Position numbers and translations under genes: made by a program
Assembly: GCA_016801845.1 (NCBI GenBank)
Contig: CM028925.1
Location: forward strand, 3,309,501 to 3,373,500
Reading direction: 5' to 3'
DNA length: 64,000 nt
DNA from: Polydactylus sextarius
Lineage: Eukaryota > Chordata > Actinopteri > Polynemidae
The notes under the pieces: generated by a model
Databases searched by the model: none
The model's input: only the letters and a program-made list of their open reading frames with translations
What the model was told of the DNA's origin: nothing
In this document: positions 10,045 to 25,360 of the stretch, in pieces
Layout: every line of letters begins with the position of its first letter
Numbering within the stretch: the first letter of the stretch is position 1

Positions 10045-13000
10045 GTCATTTTATACAGAGAATTCATGAGCTCAGAGAACAGCGTCAGTAAATGAATTAA
10101 TGTATAATGAGCCTGTTGATCAGTGTGTTCTGTATCTGTAGGTGACAGCAGTGTGGAGCTGGCAGTGACAGGCTCAGGGCTGCCGGTGTCTGTGAAACTC
10201 AGTCCCTCTCGCAGATTTGATTTCCTAGCGTGTGTGACAGGACAGCGCGTTGAAAAGCTGTGTGCGCTGCATAACCTCTGTCCTCAACTTCCCATCAAAT
10301 TCCACTTCCGCAAGCAAGCACACTTCACCACCAAGCCGTCCTCAGGCACAATTGCCCAGGGAAGAGCCAGGTGGGACACTGAATTATTCAGCCATGTATT
10401 TCTAAATGCAAGCACGGTAACAAACGTGGAAACATGTTTCTCTGTATTGCTTTCCCTTAGGATATAGTTTTGTCTTTTACCGCGCGGCAGTCAGGCAGCT
10501 TCCAGGTGCGTCAGCTATTAGACATCTTAGGACTCGTTCACTACGGCGGCGACAACACAGATGTGACTGAGCTGGAGCTTCGCAGCTTCTACACAATCAG
10601 TCTTCACCTGTCTGCTGTCAGCACCTGTGACACTGAACACAGCAGGGCCAAACTCAGCGCTGGTAAATAAGGAAAAACAAGAACTTAAGCGTGATGATGA
10701 TGTCATATTAACGTGTGTCAGCAAAGTGTCAGCATAGAAAATAATTGACTTGCCTTTATCATTAAGTGGTTTTAAATATTTAAACATGTACCCTTCACAG
10801 GCCTCACTCCAGTACTAAGCAGTTCAGCAGGGACGCAGCCTCACAGCCAAGCAATTAACATCAGCCCAACCTCCTCACACAGACAACAGAGGTAGAAGAA
10901 ACACACATTTTGACAACAGACCCATGTTTTTGCCCTTGTTATAGTACAGACATCAAATAAAAAAGTTACAGACTTACCGATTGATTTAGGAATGCTGCCT
11001 GTCACAGATATTTGAGTTTCTGTCTAACCAGGTGCAGCGCCACTGATGCCCGCTGTTATTATGTGGACACCGACTATGCTCTGACTGAGGAGGAGGAGGA
11101 GCAGAAAAGTCGAAATCGACAGATTTACGCAGACTTTGTCAATGAGTTGAGGAAGAGTCGGCTGCTGAGGATCAAAGAAAGGTTGGCTTTCATATTTCAC
11201 ACCTGGAAAAGTGTCTATTGTTTGAAAAGCTTCAGTTTAAATAGAAGAATGTGACAATCTTGTTTCGTTTTTTTTTTGTTGTTGTTTTTTTGACATTAGG
11301 CAACGAGAAAATGCAAAACATGAAGTGGACATCGGGATTGTTCCTGCTCAAGGGCTCATTCCCCCTAAACTTTGCATCAATGAAATTGAGAGCAGCGACA
11401 TCCAAGAGACTAAAACAAGCAGCAGCTGCTCCAGAGACACAATGCCCATCACCCAACTCACCAACAGTCAGGTGAGGTCATTGGAAGAAAAGTCTTATAC
11501 TCTACTCTGTAAAGATATAGTATGAAATGTTTTTATCTCTCATGTTCACTCAGGTTTCAGAGGTAATGAATGCAGTTCCATCAAACAGCCAGGAGGTGGC
11601 AGACTGCAGCCGGACTCTAACAGCTGAGGAGCTCCACCAAGTCATTATAGGTTGAAGATTAAATTGAGAAGAGCTTGAGTCATGGTTTCAAATGATAACT
11701 TCAGTACAAACTGTGAAATACATCAGAACAATATGTGCAACAAGAGAAAGCAGTTGTGTTTTTGTCTCATACGGTCTGTGAAATCTAACACTTTAGAAAA
11801 CAGATAAAAGTCTGACTCTTTCCTCTTTTTAGATCCTTTGTCAGTGGACTTTGGTGAGGTGTGTGTGCAGTCGGTGTGTGTTCAGAAGCTGCAGCTGATC
11901 AACCATCTGTCAGTGTGTGTTTGGGTTCAGCTAGATGTGGACTGTTCCGAGCTGCAGGGCTCCTCACCCCTCTCCCACGTCCTCCCACCTCTCTCCCACC
12001 ACACCTTACCCCTGACCTTTCAGAGCAACAAGCGGGGTCCTTTCTACAGGTCAGAGGAGAAAAGTTCAATGTGTTTGCTTTCAGAAAATCGTTGATCACA
12101 GTTCAGCTACAACATGTTTATTTCTCTTTTCCAGACCTGTGTCCTACTCTATAAACCAGCAGCACCCTGGTCAGATTCTGGTCCAGGCCCAGGTGGTTCC
12201 TTTGGCTCTGGAGCTTTCCACCACCCTGCTGGTGCTACGCCCCAACCCCTCGCTGCTCGCCCAATCAGGATACAGAAGTTCACTTACGATTCGAAATCAG
12301 CGCAACCAGGCAGCCGAGTTCACATGGAGACCAATCGTCTCAGAGAGAGGCATCCTGTTCTCTGTCCGACCTGCTACAGGTGCTGATTCTATTCATCTAA
12401 GATGAATAAAACTAGATTTTTTGAATTAGAGCTAATAGAACCAATATACACAGGTATAGTGGAGCCGTACAAGGAGTTGGACTGTGAGGTCGTGTGGCAT
12501 CCCTCCTTCTCTTCCCCCGCAGAGGGAGACTTTGACTTCTCTGTCCACGATGGCAACACACAACGTCTGCACTGTGTCGCTAAGGTCTAGAAAGCAATTA
12601 ACCACCAAAGTAGAACACAAATTATATAGTTAATATAACAAACCGATCTGTAACAACTCCGTGCTCCTCTCAGGTTGGCTCTACCAGAGTTCAGCTGGCA
12701 GAGAAACAGGTCTTCTTTGGATCAGTGCCTCTCAACATGTCGTCAGTCAGAACTGCAGTGTTACACAACACCGGACAGAACCACGCTTACTACCAGGTCC
12801 CACACACACACACACACATATTTATCACAATTTAGCTGCTTAGCTTACACATATGGTTTTGTTAGACCACCTAGTGAAACTTTGTTTGTTGTTATCATTA
12901 ACAGCTGTTATCATTAACCTTATTCTTCTGGAAGGTTCTTGAAAAACTCTTGAATCTGATGTTTAAAAAAGTGAGAATGTGACATTTCTGTGTGTTTGTG

Positions 13001-14176
13001 TGTGTATCTGTCAGGTGTTGGATGTGTGTCCTCTGCCCGGCATGGTGGTGAGGCCATGTGAGGGCGTGGTGCCGAGCAGAGGCCAAGCTGTGCTCAAGAT
13101 CCACTTCTTCCCCAATTCTGTCATCAAGTTTGACACCAAAGTTGAGGTGAAAGAAAGAAAAGAGTTCTCTGTATTTTCATCTCATACCATGATGTATATA
13201 ATAAGACAGATAAGATAGTATAATTAAGCTTTGTGTATATAAACAGATTGCTCTTAGGGATATGAAGTCCCTCGAGCTCAGAGTGGGTGGATCAGTGGAG
13301 CCTCCAAATGTTGACATCAGTGTGGTGAGTTTCTGTTTGTGTTTTGACATAATGTTTGTACGACATCAATATTTCAGTGACGCAGAGATTTGGACAAACA
13401 TTCACTTAAGCTTAAGGGTCTACTGATCAGATTTGGAGGGTTAAAGGTCAAAGTTCAACTTTACTGTGACCACATAAAACTTTTTTGCTCAATTTAAGAA
13501 TTAATGTACTAATTAATTTCCAACTGGACTGAACTGGGCAACTAAATCTAGTTTGATGAAGTGTCTCCAGTTAATTGTAACTGTTATTATTATCCAAGAC
13601 AAACAAGTGCTCAGACCAGATCAGCAGCATTTCACAGTAGCAGGTCTCTGTTATGTTCAATATGTACAATATTCCATGTTTTGTTTCCATCTTGCTCTCC
13701 ATCTTTTATTCATCTACTCATGTAAGCTCTCCCTCTCTTTTCAGTCCTCTTTCCAGTTTGGCGGGGTCCATGCTGGTTCTCGGCGGCGGCTTCCGTTCAC
13801 TCTGACAAACCGTTCGTCAGCCACAGGCTGGGTCACCTTCGACCTGTCACGATATGCAGACTTCTCTGTCCAGCTCCATCAGCTGTCAGGACGTAAATAT
13901 GCACTCACACAATGCAGCTGATCTGATCATGTGCATTTCACACATGATCAGAGCTGATGTACAGTTGTGTGTGTACAGCATGTCAACACACGACTTGGTA
14001 TTTTGTTATTGCGTTTGCAAAGTGTTTACAAAGTTAAATTCACAGCCTGTTGTTTTGTACTCTCTGAGTTTTTTGCTTGTCTATTTTTCCAAGCAGAGAA
14101 AGAGCCAGGTGTGAATGTTGTGGAAGTGCAGGGAAACAGGACGGTGGACTGCTCCCTCGTCTTCTCACCCACACAT
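7035..14176 (+). other. cfap47: CFAP47 exons 1-22: N-terminal ASH/MSP-like repeats
   Basis: Exons: 7035-7178, 7900-8057, 8166-8281, 8784-8932, 9028-9112, 9225-9365, 9533-9702, 9902-10005, 10142-10370, 10461-10662, 10801-10891, 11032-11181, 11300-11471, 11554-11650, 11833-12049, 12135-12379, 12454-12584, 12674-12796, 13015-13146, 13247-13324, 13745-13892, 14097-14176. Repeating marks of ASH modules are a Phe-Gly start (LDFGCIAANS, WFGPVYFGTS, VDFGEVCVQS, VFFGSVPLNM, FQFGGVHAGS), a following N-x-G or N-x-T turn, and a Pro-rich linker ending in FTP or FSP. An acidic E-tract and helix (around 11085-11180) breaks the beta-rich pattern. A tRNA-Asp lies antisense in intron 7. Introns 7179-7899, 8282-8783 and 13325-13744 show nothing I recognise. 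Confidence 0.88.
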
Positions 14177-17100
14177 GTGAGATTTTGACTGAACAACTTT
14201 TCACAGCAGATACAGTAACGTGAAGATTGATCCCACCAGCTTTGTTTGTTAGATTCTCTCTTCAGCAATTATTATTCTGCAGCAATAATTTATTATATTT
14301 TAAACCCAATGAAGCAAATTTTCTACATAACTACAGCTACAATATATAAACTGATATAATCTGTGTGTGACAATAGCTGCTGTTGACAGATGAGATGCTT
14401 CATCCTCCTCTGTGTGAATTCAAATTCACATTGTTTCCAAAATGACTCTTGGTATTAAATCTGTTTGTTTGTGATATCCACCAACACCTTTAACTATACT
14501 GAACTTTTTCTAGTCCAAAAATTGTTTTTGAATTTAATAATTTTGAAAAAAAATATCTGTCCCTTACATAGAAGGCAGCTGCAAACATTGACATTGAATG
14601 TCTAACAGCTGGACTCAGACAGTAGCAGGCGGTTGAGATTCTGTAGCAAACTGAAATATCATTAGTTTATCACTGCAGCATGAATCCAAAGCATTGTTCT
14701 CAATGTGCTGCGTTTGGACATTGGTGTGATCAGTTTTTTTTTGTTTTGTTTTTTTTTTTTAATGTATGAAAAAAAAATACGAACCAAGTAGACTACATGC
14801 TGTGCACAAATGTGCAAAAGTGAAAAACTTGACAAATGACTCAATTTTAACAAAGTTTTAACAACGATGAAGATGTCTGTTTGTAAAAGTGACACATTAA
14901 ATAGTCATAAACCAGTCGAGAAACAGTGAACGAAATGTTTTCCCGCAGGCGGCCACTTATGACTTTGACCTGCCACTGACGGTCAACGGCATGAGATCTC
15001 CTGCGTCTCTGTTTCCTTCCCCCACTCCATCCTCGTCATCCACCTTTTCTTCGCTGTCGGCCGTCAGCTGGAAGCACATGGTCAAACCGCTTTCCCGCTC
15101 TGTCGCCATGGTGACGCAGCAGCTCCGGCGTGTACAGGCAATAGGTGGGATCATTAATGCAGAGTTATTGTGTTTGTAATAATGATAATACTTTTCAGTG
15201 CAGCTACTTTTCTGCCAGAATGGGGAATGTAATCACAGCTTAAACATTGTTTGATTGTACGTATACTGAATCATTTCCACCTGCTGTTTTTAAAATGTCT
15301 CAGTGCTGTGTGCTCCACTGGAAATGTCCCCGTTGAGTCTTCACTTCCATGTGCAGCCCTTAAATTCACATTCAGATGCTTACACAAAGGTATAATCAGC
15401 TGTATTTCTACAGCTTATCATTTTCTTGTCTCTGTCTATTTTTCCGGATTTCTTCAATTTCTTGTTGCTCTTTTATTTTCTACCTTTCCTTAATACCCAC
15501 GAGAAGATATCACTTTTCAACAAAATCTTGTCATTTTTATGTGTTTATACTCTGGCTTGTTTCACAGTTTGCTTTTTCAATTTTCCTCTCTAGACAGTGC
15601 AATTGAAAGCAGCGCGCCAAGAAAACGTATGTTGGCACGGCGTCGCCAACGATCGCGTACACTGGTGGTTCAAGAGCAGCTTAAACAGCAAGGACAGAGA
15701 AGAAGGAGGAGAGGGAGGTCTCTGCTCATTCACTCCATCATCTGGCAGTCTGGGGCCTGGCCAGTCCATCTGCTTAGTGGTCAGCATCAGGCCTGAGGCT
15801 GTGAGAACAGGTGAGGGATGACCGGACACACACATCATGATGGATTACTTACCCCGTCTCACACATGCACAGGACCCGGATCAGTGTTAATATCAGTTTT
15901 CTATCACACACTTGCTCAGAACACAGTGTAACTAAAACAGATAATTCTGATTGTTTATGCATTGCCACGGCTGCTAAGATAAGCATTGTTAAATTGCAAT
16001 AATACTGTGCTCCCCAAGATGAGTCTGTCTTCTGACAATTTTCTAATTCACAAGCACATTTCCATCATTATCGAATCCTGTGTTTTCACATTTAATCTTT
16101 AACAGTCTCAGGACCCCATTTTAAACTTAACCCAGACATGTGTGACCATTGGAAATGTGGATCTGAACCAAGACAGTGTCAATGCTCCAGTGAAGACTTG
16201 TAGTTTAAATGTAAAATTAACACTGGCGTCAAACAATTTTTCTCATAGTCTGTGGCAGGTCAACCAGACTGACCGTTCCTCTTTACTTGGGAGATGAGGC
16301 TGAGGAAGGAAAAGGGAGGAGGGACTTCAGCCCTATCGAGAGCTGTTCATCATCATCACTCAGCAGGTTCCACGTATAATCATCCACCCTCCTCAAATCC
16401 TTTTTACCCCAGTACCACTGGAAAATGCAGCAACGGCCACACTCACCCTGCTGGCTGTAGAATATCCAAGGTTAGTTTACACACACTCGCTCACACACAG
16501 ACAGAGTATTTATTTATTTCTTTACTAGATCAGATCAGGATACACAGACAGCTGCTTTGCAATCACAGTTGTAGTTCTCAGCTTTTTTTTTTGTAAACAA
16601 TAACCATGATGGGTCTTTATTGTATTTACATTTTTCTCTCCGGTGGTGATTTAGCAGCTGAAGACAAGTAAATGTTGAGGAAACAAAACCAATACATCAT
16701 ACATTTCAGTGGGATTTTTTTTTTTATCAATCAGGCCAGGACTCTTACACTGGCAGGGCTATGCTCAGGTTGGATCTGCTTACATTGTACAGCAGCAAGC
16801 TAATCCCCATTCCACAGTGATTTACATTGTTGTTCAGATTTCAGAGTGGACAGAAATCTGGCTGCATTATTACAGTTCTGGCAGCAAGTGATTTTATTTG
16901 TCCCACAACCGTGTGACTGAAATGAGGAACAGCACAAACATTAATATCTTTATATGTCTCTCACACACAATACTTACAAATACAAATTAAAACAACAATA
17001 AGAAGACTAGAACTAGAGGCAATTATGCAGAAGATGCTACATATTACATGCTACATTAGGTTCATTCATTCCATTTAATAATTTATGTTTTTCACTGTTA

Positions 17101-20100
17101 ATAATGTAATTTGATCATTTCATTCAAAATGATTACCAAACTAACAAGCTGAGGATTTTCTTACAAGTAAAAATAGTTGTAGCAACTGAAATACCAGTAA
17201 ACTTTTAGGTAATGTTTGATATGAGTGCTGTATTTTTTTTAAATAAATCACACACACTGGAAATATTTGTGGCTTGTTTGCCTAGTTCTTTTTTTTCAGG
17301 TGATGATTATAAACACTGTCACAACTCGTGAGCTACAATGTTTTAACATGTATGTTTCCTGTTGATTGTGACACCAGGAGATGCAACATCTCTTCCCTCC
17401 ATAGCTCTGCTGATGACACACAGAAGAAATCACATTTCCTCTCATTTTCTCAGCACTTAATGGCCTTGTTTGTGTCCACTGTCTCTCTGTGTATTTGTTT
17501 GCAGTGGAACCAGGATAGTGGCTGAGGTGGATGAGGTAGAATTGGACGATGGAAGAAAGCTGCAGCCTGTGTGTGTCACATTTCCTGAGGGTAACTCCAT
17601 CCCTTGCCACAACCACAGCCAGGTACAGTCCAGTAATCTAACTACTTTACACTGAAAAGCTGCAAAGATCATGACACACACAGAAATATTTTGTGGTACT
17701 TTGCTCTTATTGTCCTTGTCCCAAACAGCTTCTGTGGCATTGGCTCGCTTGTTTTTCTCTGTCTGAATAGAAACATCAAAAAACAACCACAGACAACCAC
17801 AGCTTGGAAGCCAATGTGACATCTCTGATCTGCAGTGTGTCCTTTTGTTCACCCGTCCCTCTGTCCCTCTGGACAACTATCACATTCACTGACCACTTCC
17901 ACAACAGGTAGTGTGCTAGATTTACAAACACAAAGGTCCCTATGAGCCTTTTCTGGGTTCAGCACAGAAATGTCAAGCGAGATTGATGTTGAATGTTCAG
18001 ATCTTAATCCTCATAAGACCCTATACTTGTCGTGTACTTTAACAGCTGCACTTACCTTAAAAGATAAATACGTAAATTTAAAGTTGATTCAATCTACCAA
18101 TGTATTTCTCTCTACCTACAGATTTAAGGTGAATGTTTGTGCTCTGGCTGACAGCTGTCTTTTGACAGTGTGGCCCTACATGGCTCTACACCGCTCTGAG
18201 CAGCAGATAGTTCTCAAGACTGGTACTGTACACCTCAAACAAACACCCATCCCTTCACCAAATGAAGAAAAACTAGAGTTAAAACTGTACTTGTTATTGT
18301 TGATAATTATAATGTGATCATCATTTAGGAGCCACTGCTGTGGAGGCAATTCTTCAGCGCTATCAGACGCCAAGTCCTGCCTCCGTCCCAGCATCATCCT
18401 CCTCCTCTTTTGATCATCACAGTTCGACGAACAAAAGCTCAACATCAGGTCAGGAAATGAGTCGTACACAATCAGTGTACAACACTGCCTGTGTGACGCA
18501 TGTGTGTGTGGTTATAATCATCTGTGTGCATCTCTGTCAGGCTCCTTTCCAGACAGTGACAGTGTGAACGGGCAGGACAGCAGCGATGAAGAAGTTTCTA
18601 CAAACAGCCGCACCCTTTCCAACCTCGGCGTCCCAGAGTTCCCTCCTGACAACTCAGATGAAGGACTCTATCACGAGACTGTGTTACTGGCTGTAGAGAG
18701 GTGGTTTAGTCTGTTTGGCTGGCCCAGTGGACCACATCCAATCTCTATACCATTTACACTAAGACGGTATATTCAAAACATTTACCATTTATTCAGAGGT
18801 CACATTTGGTTCAAATGTATTCATCATATATTTATATATCATTTCATTTTTACAGAATTGTGTCAAAAGTTGAAATGAAAAATTCCACTAGACGGACTTA
18901 TCGTGTCAGTCAAAATACAGACTGCAGGTAAGCATGTGTGAGGGGAATTTTCAATTCACACACATTAGTTTGTCTTTTTTTAGTTCAGAAGTACAGATTT
19001 GTACTTTAACACCTGTGCTCACTGTATACATTCATGAGTGTGTGTCTGTATGTCTGTCAACACATGCATGTGTAGGTAGTTTTTATTTAGGTGATGTTTG
19101 ATTGAACTTCATTTCATATTTTCATAAATGTTGCTCCAGATAAACAAGGACTTATCTGTTGTGTGTAGGTCTGTGGTGGACATGCTTCATCACCTGACCG
19201 GCAGACAGATCCGTGGTATTTCTCGCTGTCAGACATTTTCCAGTGACAAACACCAGCGCACCAATCAGCTGATACAACAGCATGAAGCTATGCTCACGTT
19301 TCTCAGGTAGGATTCATACACACAGAGACACAGAAAAAAAAAAGTCAGATGTGGTAACATTTCTATTACAGCAGTGTTTTATATTTTCCATATTAAAGAA
19401 AAAGGACTTTTTTTTAAGTCATGTGACAAAGTGACATTTCAGAAACTCAATTTCAATTTTCCTGTTTGCTGTGATTGTGTGTTCAGGGAGCAGGGAGCAT
19501 GTCTGAGCCACATCAGGCCTGAATACTTGCTAGACATTCAGGAATTCAAACACTGGAGCTCCCTGCAGGTAGAAACACCAAACACACACCATGTATTGTA
19601 AATTACATTGCATGTTCTCTAAATCAATTTGGGAGCATCGGGAGGCTGTATGCAATAATTACTTTAGTGTGGCAATGTGGCAACTCACCTTTGTCCTATT
19701 TCATTCACACACAAAATGTATTTATAGCTTCTTGCTCATGTTTTTGTGCTTTTCACAGTCAGATAAAGAAGAAGATGGTGTGAACTACAGCAGCGTTGAC
19801 TATGAGTCTCTTAGCAAAAGAGCCTGGACTGATGTGCTACTTCAAATATACAAGGTGATTGAGCACATTTTATATTTTTCTCTTTTTATATTAAAGCTGC
19901 CAGTCATCAGAGATCCAACTCTCTCCCCTTAGCAACCAAAGTAACCTCGTCCTCATCTCTAACAGCATCTTTCTTTTCTTCTGCTTTAAATTCCAACATG
20001 TAATTTGCCAAAGAAACTTTTGAATTGGGTGATCCATAACACTTGGTTTACATCCACTGATCATTTAGCTGTAACTGTCATTTATTCTTAAATTTACTAT

Positions 20101-23100
20101 ATTCAAACAAATGTGTAATGAAAACACTTTGACTAAGCAACAATGTAACAGAAGTCTGAAAGCTCACAGTTTAGTTTGCTTGAAGTAGAATAGAGCTGAA
20201 AACCTTGATGAAAATACCAGTTTTGAATATTCCTCTGTATGTGTCCAGGTGTTGGTCCTGTGTCGTGTGTCAAAGCGCAGTCCTAACACAACACCGAGCC
20301 ACGAAGACATGGAGGGAATCAGCTCACAGCTGCTGACCAGTAATGTTTACTCTGCCTGGGAGCTGCAGCTGCTCGCATGGCTCAACAAGCACTATCAGAA
20401 CAAGAGGAAAACTGTGTGGGCTACAGGTACACATGCAATACAATACTCATACAATATGTAAGGAACAAATATAACAATCAGGAAATAAGAGTTGCTACAG
20501 ACAAAACTGACTGTATACAGAAGAAACATCACCATCACGGTGGTTTGTTACTCTGTCTGTGTTGGGCTTGTTGCTACCGTGGCCACAATCTAGAAGCTCA
20601 AGTGTCTTGTTGATTTTCAAGGTGTTATTTTCTCTACTTCCTCCCAAAATCAACAATCAGCTCCTTGGCTTTTCTGACATAAAGTAAGATGTTGTTGTTG
20701 CTCCTCTGTGATGTTGCTCCCTCACTTCTTCCACTCAGGCCTCCTGATCACAGTCACTATCGAACAAGTAGCCAAATGAAGAAGTTTCTCTGTCAATAAA
20801 TTTTGAATTCGCTCATGATGTGATTCAATGTAACTCATCAATTAAAGGAGCCGCAGTCGTCGGCTCATTGAACACACACACACACACCACACAAGACATA
20901 GTGATAGAGAGAAGAAACAAACAAACAAACAAATATTATGTACAGTTTGTTAACCTCTTGTTCCCTGAGCCCCTGGTACCGGGGGCAAAGTGGGTCACAT
21001 TGAATTTCATGGTGTGTAACGCCACTTCTGCTACATGAGCATCAGCATGTTTAGTACCCTCAGAAACGTCAGAATCTCAGCTTAAAGCTCATAAACCATT
21101 TATACAGCCACCAAACACAGCTAAAGTTACAAACAATTAAAAGAGAAAGTAAACAAAGTCCACAAGTGACGTCTGTGCTGAGAGCGGTCGTCTCATAGAT
21201 TCTAAAACAGCAAGTTTCATCAAGGTCTGACGAATATTGACTGAACCAGCAGCAATAGAATGTTCAATAACATTCGGACGATCAATAAACGTGATCATAA
21301 ATCCTGCCTTACCTTTGTTGTCGTGTTTACAAGATGTAAATCCACAGTGATAACGCCACATTAAACAACCACATCTCCCAGGATGCTTTTTGAGCAGTAT
21401 CTGCTCAAAAATCGGCTTTTCCTGAGATGTGATTGGATGACATTATGACACTATCCATTTCTATGGATTAAATTGTAATCTCGTCTTAAATATTTATATG
21501 TGTGTTGCAAGTTTAATAACAGCAGCGATAAGCTTTTCGGTCGCCATCTCAAAACTGTTTAGAAACCAGGAACTAAAATCATGCAGCTTGTTCCCTCGAA
21601 CCCACCTGACTGGGAGGTGAGCGGTGGTTTTAGTTTACAAATTACAGACATGGCGCATTCGAATGGGATTAAGATCACAGACATCTTCCACAGTTATTAC
21701 AAATAACATCCCCAGGTAACACTAATCCAGTGCGAATAGTGCGACTTAAATTAACTTTGTCCTTTATGAATGTCAGACATATATATCGATTTAAACCTGC
21801 TGCTCAGTGTTTTATTAAGGAAAGATTTTAGTTCCCTTTGTTATATTATTATTTTTGAAATGATCAATACAACTTAATTCCTGTACAAACACTATGATAT
21901 TCAACTACTTTTAGTGTATTTCTGATTGAGATGTGATTTCTTTTCAGGTAACGTCCCATCAGCGCGCTGGATAGTCAACTTTGACCTGGATTTAGCAGAT
22001 GGACTGGTGTTAGCTGCTGTGCTGGCTGCCTACTGTCCGTACCTGGTCAGTGTTACAGTATATGTGTCTCCGAGTGTGTGTGTGTGTGTGTGTGTGTTCA
22101 TTTTGTGCAGACCCTCTTCATTGTGTGAGTCAGTGAGGGATGGTGGTTAATGGCTGGAAGTGGCACCAAGTCTGATGTGATGAAGACACAATTAGTCCTG
22201 AACAAGATTAGAGAAGCTTCTTATCACGCTCAACACCATTTTGTGGCTCTATCTAAGTGTGTGCGGTTGTGCGATTCATTCAGAATTTTTATGCTGTAAC
22301 TAACCAGTAGATGTTTTGCTCGCAGGTGTTTGACAAGGAAATTTTGAGCAAAGATTCAGATTCAGAGCCATATTTTAACATTACATTTTCCAATTGTGTT
22401 TCTAATTAGATCTGCAGCCACTTCCGGAGGATGTACACCACAACCAGCAGCCTGGAGCAAATACTCCACAACAACATTATCGTGACTCAGGCTTTAACGG
22501 CGCTTTCTCTCAACATAGATATACACGTAAAAAACAGAATGAAGTTTCATAAAAACAAGGTTATACTTTACAACAGACTCACTCACATATTGTTCAGCCC
22601 ACAGACCTGTCAGATCCAAATCCAGTGCAGATGTTGATGCTGTGTGTTCATCTGTATGAGCGGCTGCCTCAGTACCTGCCAGTACACACCATCACCATGT
22701 CAGGAGGCCTGTACAGCACCTTCAGACAGCAGGTAACACACACACACAAAACCAGGAGTTTGGTCTCAGACGACACCTGAATAAATCAATTTATGTGCAT
22801 ACAGCACAAGTGGGATCTCACACACAGGCACACATTAACATGATTATAGACACACACATACATACATCAATAGGATTATAGACTCATCCGCACACACACA
22901 CTAACAGGATTATAGACACACAAATATTAATATGAGTAATGGGTAAAATAAATGTCATCATAGTATTGTTTTCTGATGTCTGTTTTGAATTTCTGTGTTT
23001 CTTTCTCGGTGTGTGCGTGCACAGGTGCGACTGAAAAACCCATCCTCTGAAGCTGTCAAATACAAGGCCTTCATTTTAGGAGAGGATGCTCATCTCTTCT

Positions 23101-25295
23101 CCCTCCCTGAGGGATCTGCTGTCATCATTCCTCCAAAGTACGTTATACTACCCCAGACCTGGGTATCGTATAAGTTCACATTATGCATTTCTTAATGTAT
23201 GTGGGCATGTTTGTGAATGTGCGTGCACGTATGCAGCTTCACTGCAGCATGTTGCCAAACAGAGATTAGAGGGACGCTCTAGCTACTACCTCAAAAATGT
23301 CAACTCATGTTACACAAAGAAACATTGATGCAGAGTGCAGAGAGAGATACAGAAGTTTGACTGATGCAGAGCGACTCTACCTACATATGTGAACAAACAT
23401 TCTCAGTGATGAAGTTAAACCAATCCAAAGACAGGTCCTCTCTCACTGACGATCTCGTGTCAACTTTACATTTGCATATCCACCTCAGAAATTCAATATG
23501 AATTCAGTGCATTTGTTCAAACCCAACAGACTAGATTTCTCTCATTGGAAAAAGAAAACTAAAAACTGCAAATGAGGTAGTTAGACAACAAATAATACAG
23601 TAATATGTAAGTTACTTTAATGCTGGTCTTTGAAAAATCACAAAAACATGAACATTATGTTCACGTGCATGAATGTGGTTAGAAAAAACGCACACAATGT
23701 ATAGGTACAACTGTAGTGTAAAGCACTTTGAAGCACTCATGAGAAGACTATAAAAAATCTGTATAAATCCAGTCAATTTACCATTTCTACTATACTGTAC
23801 AATACTTGAGAACAGCTCTCAGACCAGCCAAAGAGTTCAAACTGAGTAAATTTACTTTTGCCTTGAGACTCTAGCTCATTAAAATGTACCAGTTTGCCCT
23901 CCAGTGAGGCCTCGATATAAAAATAGCCCATGTCCCATTTTGGATTTTTTGCTTTGTGTTCGTATTTGCTGTCTTTAAGGGCAGCACTATTATGTAGAAA
24001 CATGTGTTAAATATAAATCTGCTGATTTGTCACTATTGTTGCTTTTATAACTTAAAATTAAAGAGTTGAACAATTAAACAATTAAGTTTGAGATGTTGTT
24101 TGCTGTGTGATTTTCACAGTGCGATCTCTGAGCTGGCTGTGCACTACAGCTGCTACTTCCTTCAGCCAATGCAGGCAGTTCTCCTGCTCATCTCCAACTG
24201 TGGCTCCGGTCTGCGAGGCTCCGCTCTCGCCTTCAGTTTAAAGACACACGTCAGTCACATCACACCTACAGTGAGTACAAGCAGCTGGAGACCTTCACTG
24301 ACTGTCACGCTATAGTCACATTCATTGCAGTACATCATTATCATAGCATCACTTAATTTCCCGCTCCAGTTTCACTCCAGTTCTATTCACAACGTGAGCT
24401 CAAATAATGTGTCGACCAGAACAGAGTCGGAGAGAAAATGTTTCGTTATAACTTGTTGGTCTGATATCAAAATAATGTTTTCTGTTAAAATCTCAGCAGT
24501 GTCAGAAGGAGCCAGGTGAATCGGAGTGATTTTCTTTTGGTAAAATGGGGTAAAAACTTTGTTGTACTGAAGGTAATATTGAGCGTAAGAGTGGAGAGAA
24601 AGGACAGCTCCATGATCAAGGAGCAGAAATTCTCAGCAATCTTCTTTGCCAACAAGATCAGCAAAAAAGAAACCAGCCTCTGTTATTTGGAAATATTTAA
24701 ATATTTTTGAAAGCTGCTGCATTTCCTACGTTCAATAGATTTTGTTATGCTGCCTTTTGATTATGATGCTCAACTTTCTCTGCTGATACTGAGGTGTGTT
24801 TCAAGCCTCTCTCACTGATTGAGTAAAAACTTGATAACAGCCTGTCAGGCTGTGTCTAACAGACATTATATTGGTGCAGTGTCTTTCTGTGACTTATCAT
24901 TATACAGTTGTAGGGTGATACAGCCTCAGACTCTTGCTACTGTCTCTCCACAGAACACTGTCAAGTGCTTGTCCCCGTGTTACCAGCTGAGAGTGATTCA
25001 ACTGCCCATAACTAATCCTTTCAATAGAGAAGCCAAATTCAGGTCAGTGTCGACATCCATATGGTCTCATTCCTCCGTATGGCATTACTGAATGTTTCAT
25101 GTTTTAGGTCATCCAGATGTATAAACATCTGTACCAGATGTTGTGAGCGTGATATCTCAGGGCTGAAAAATTTATTTCTGTCCTTAGATATCAGTCACCA
25201 CCTCACCAACACGTTTAATGTTGTTTGGATTGTGTAACAGCTCTTCAGATATTCTTGTGCTTTTTGTGTTGCGTGTTGCTGAATTCAGAAGTATT

Positions 25296-25360
<65 letters not shown>

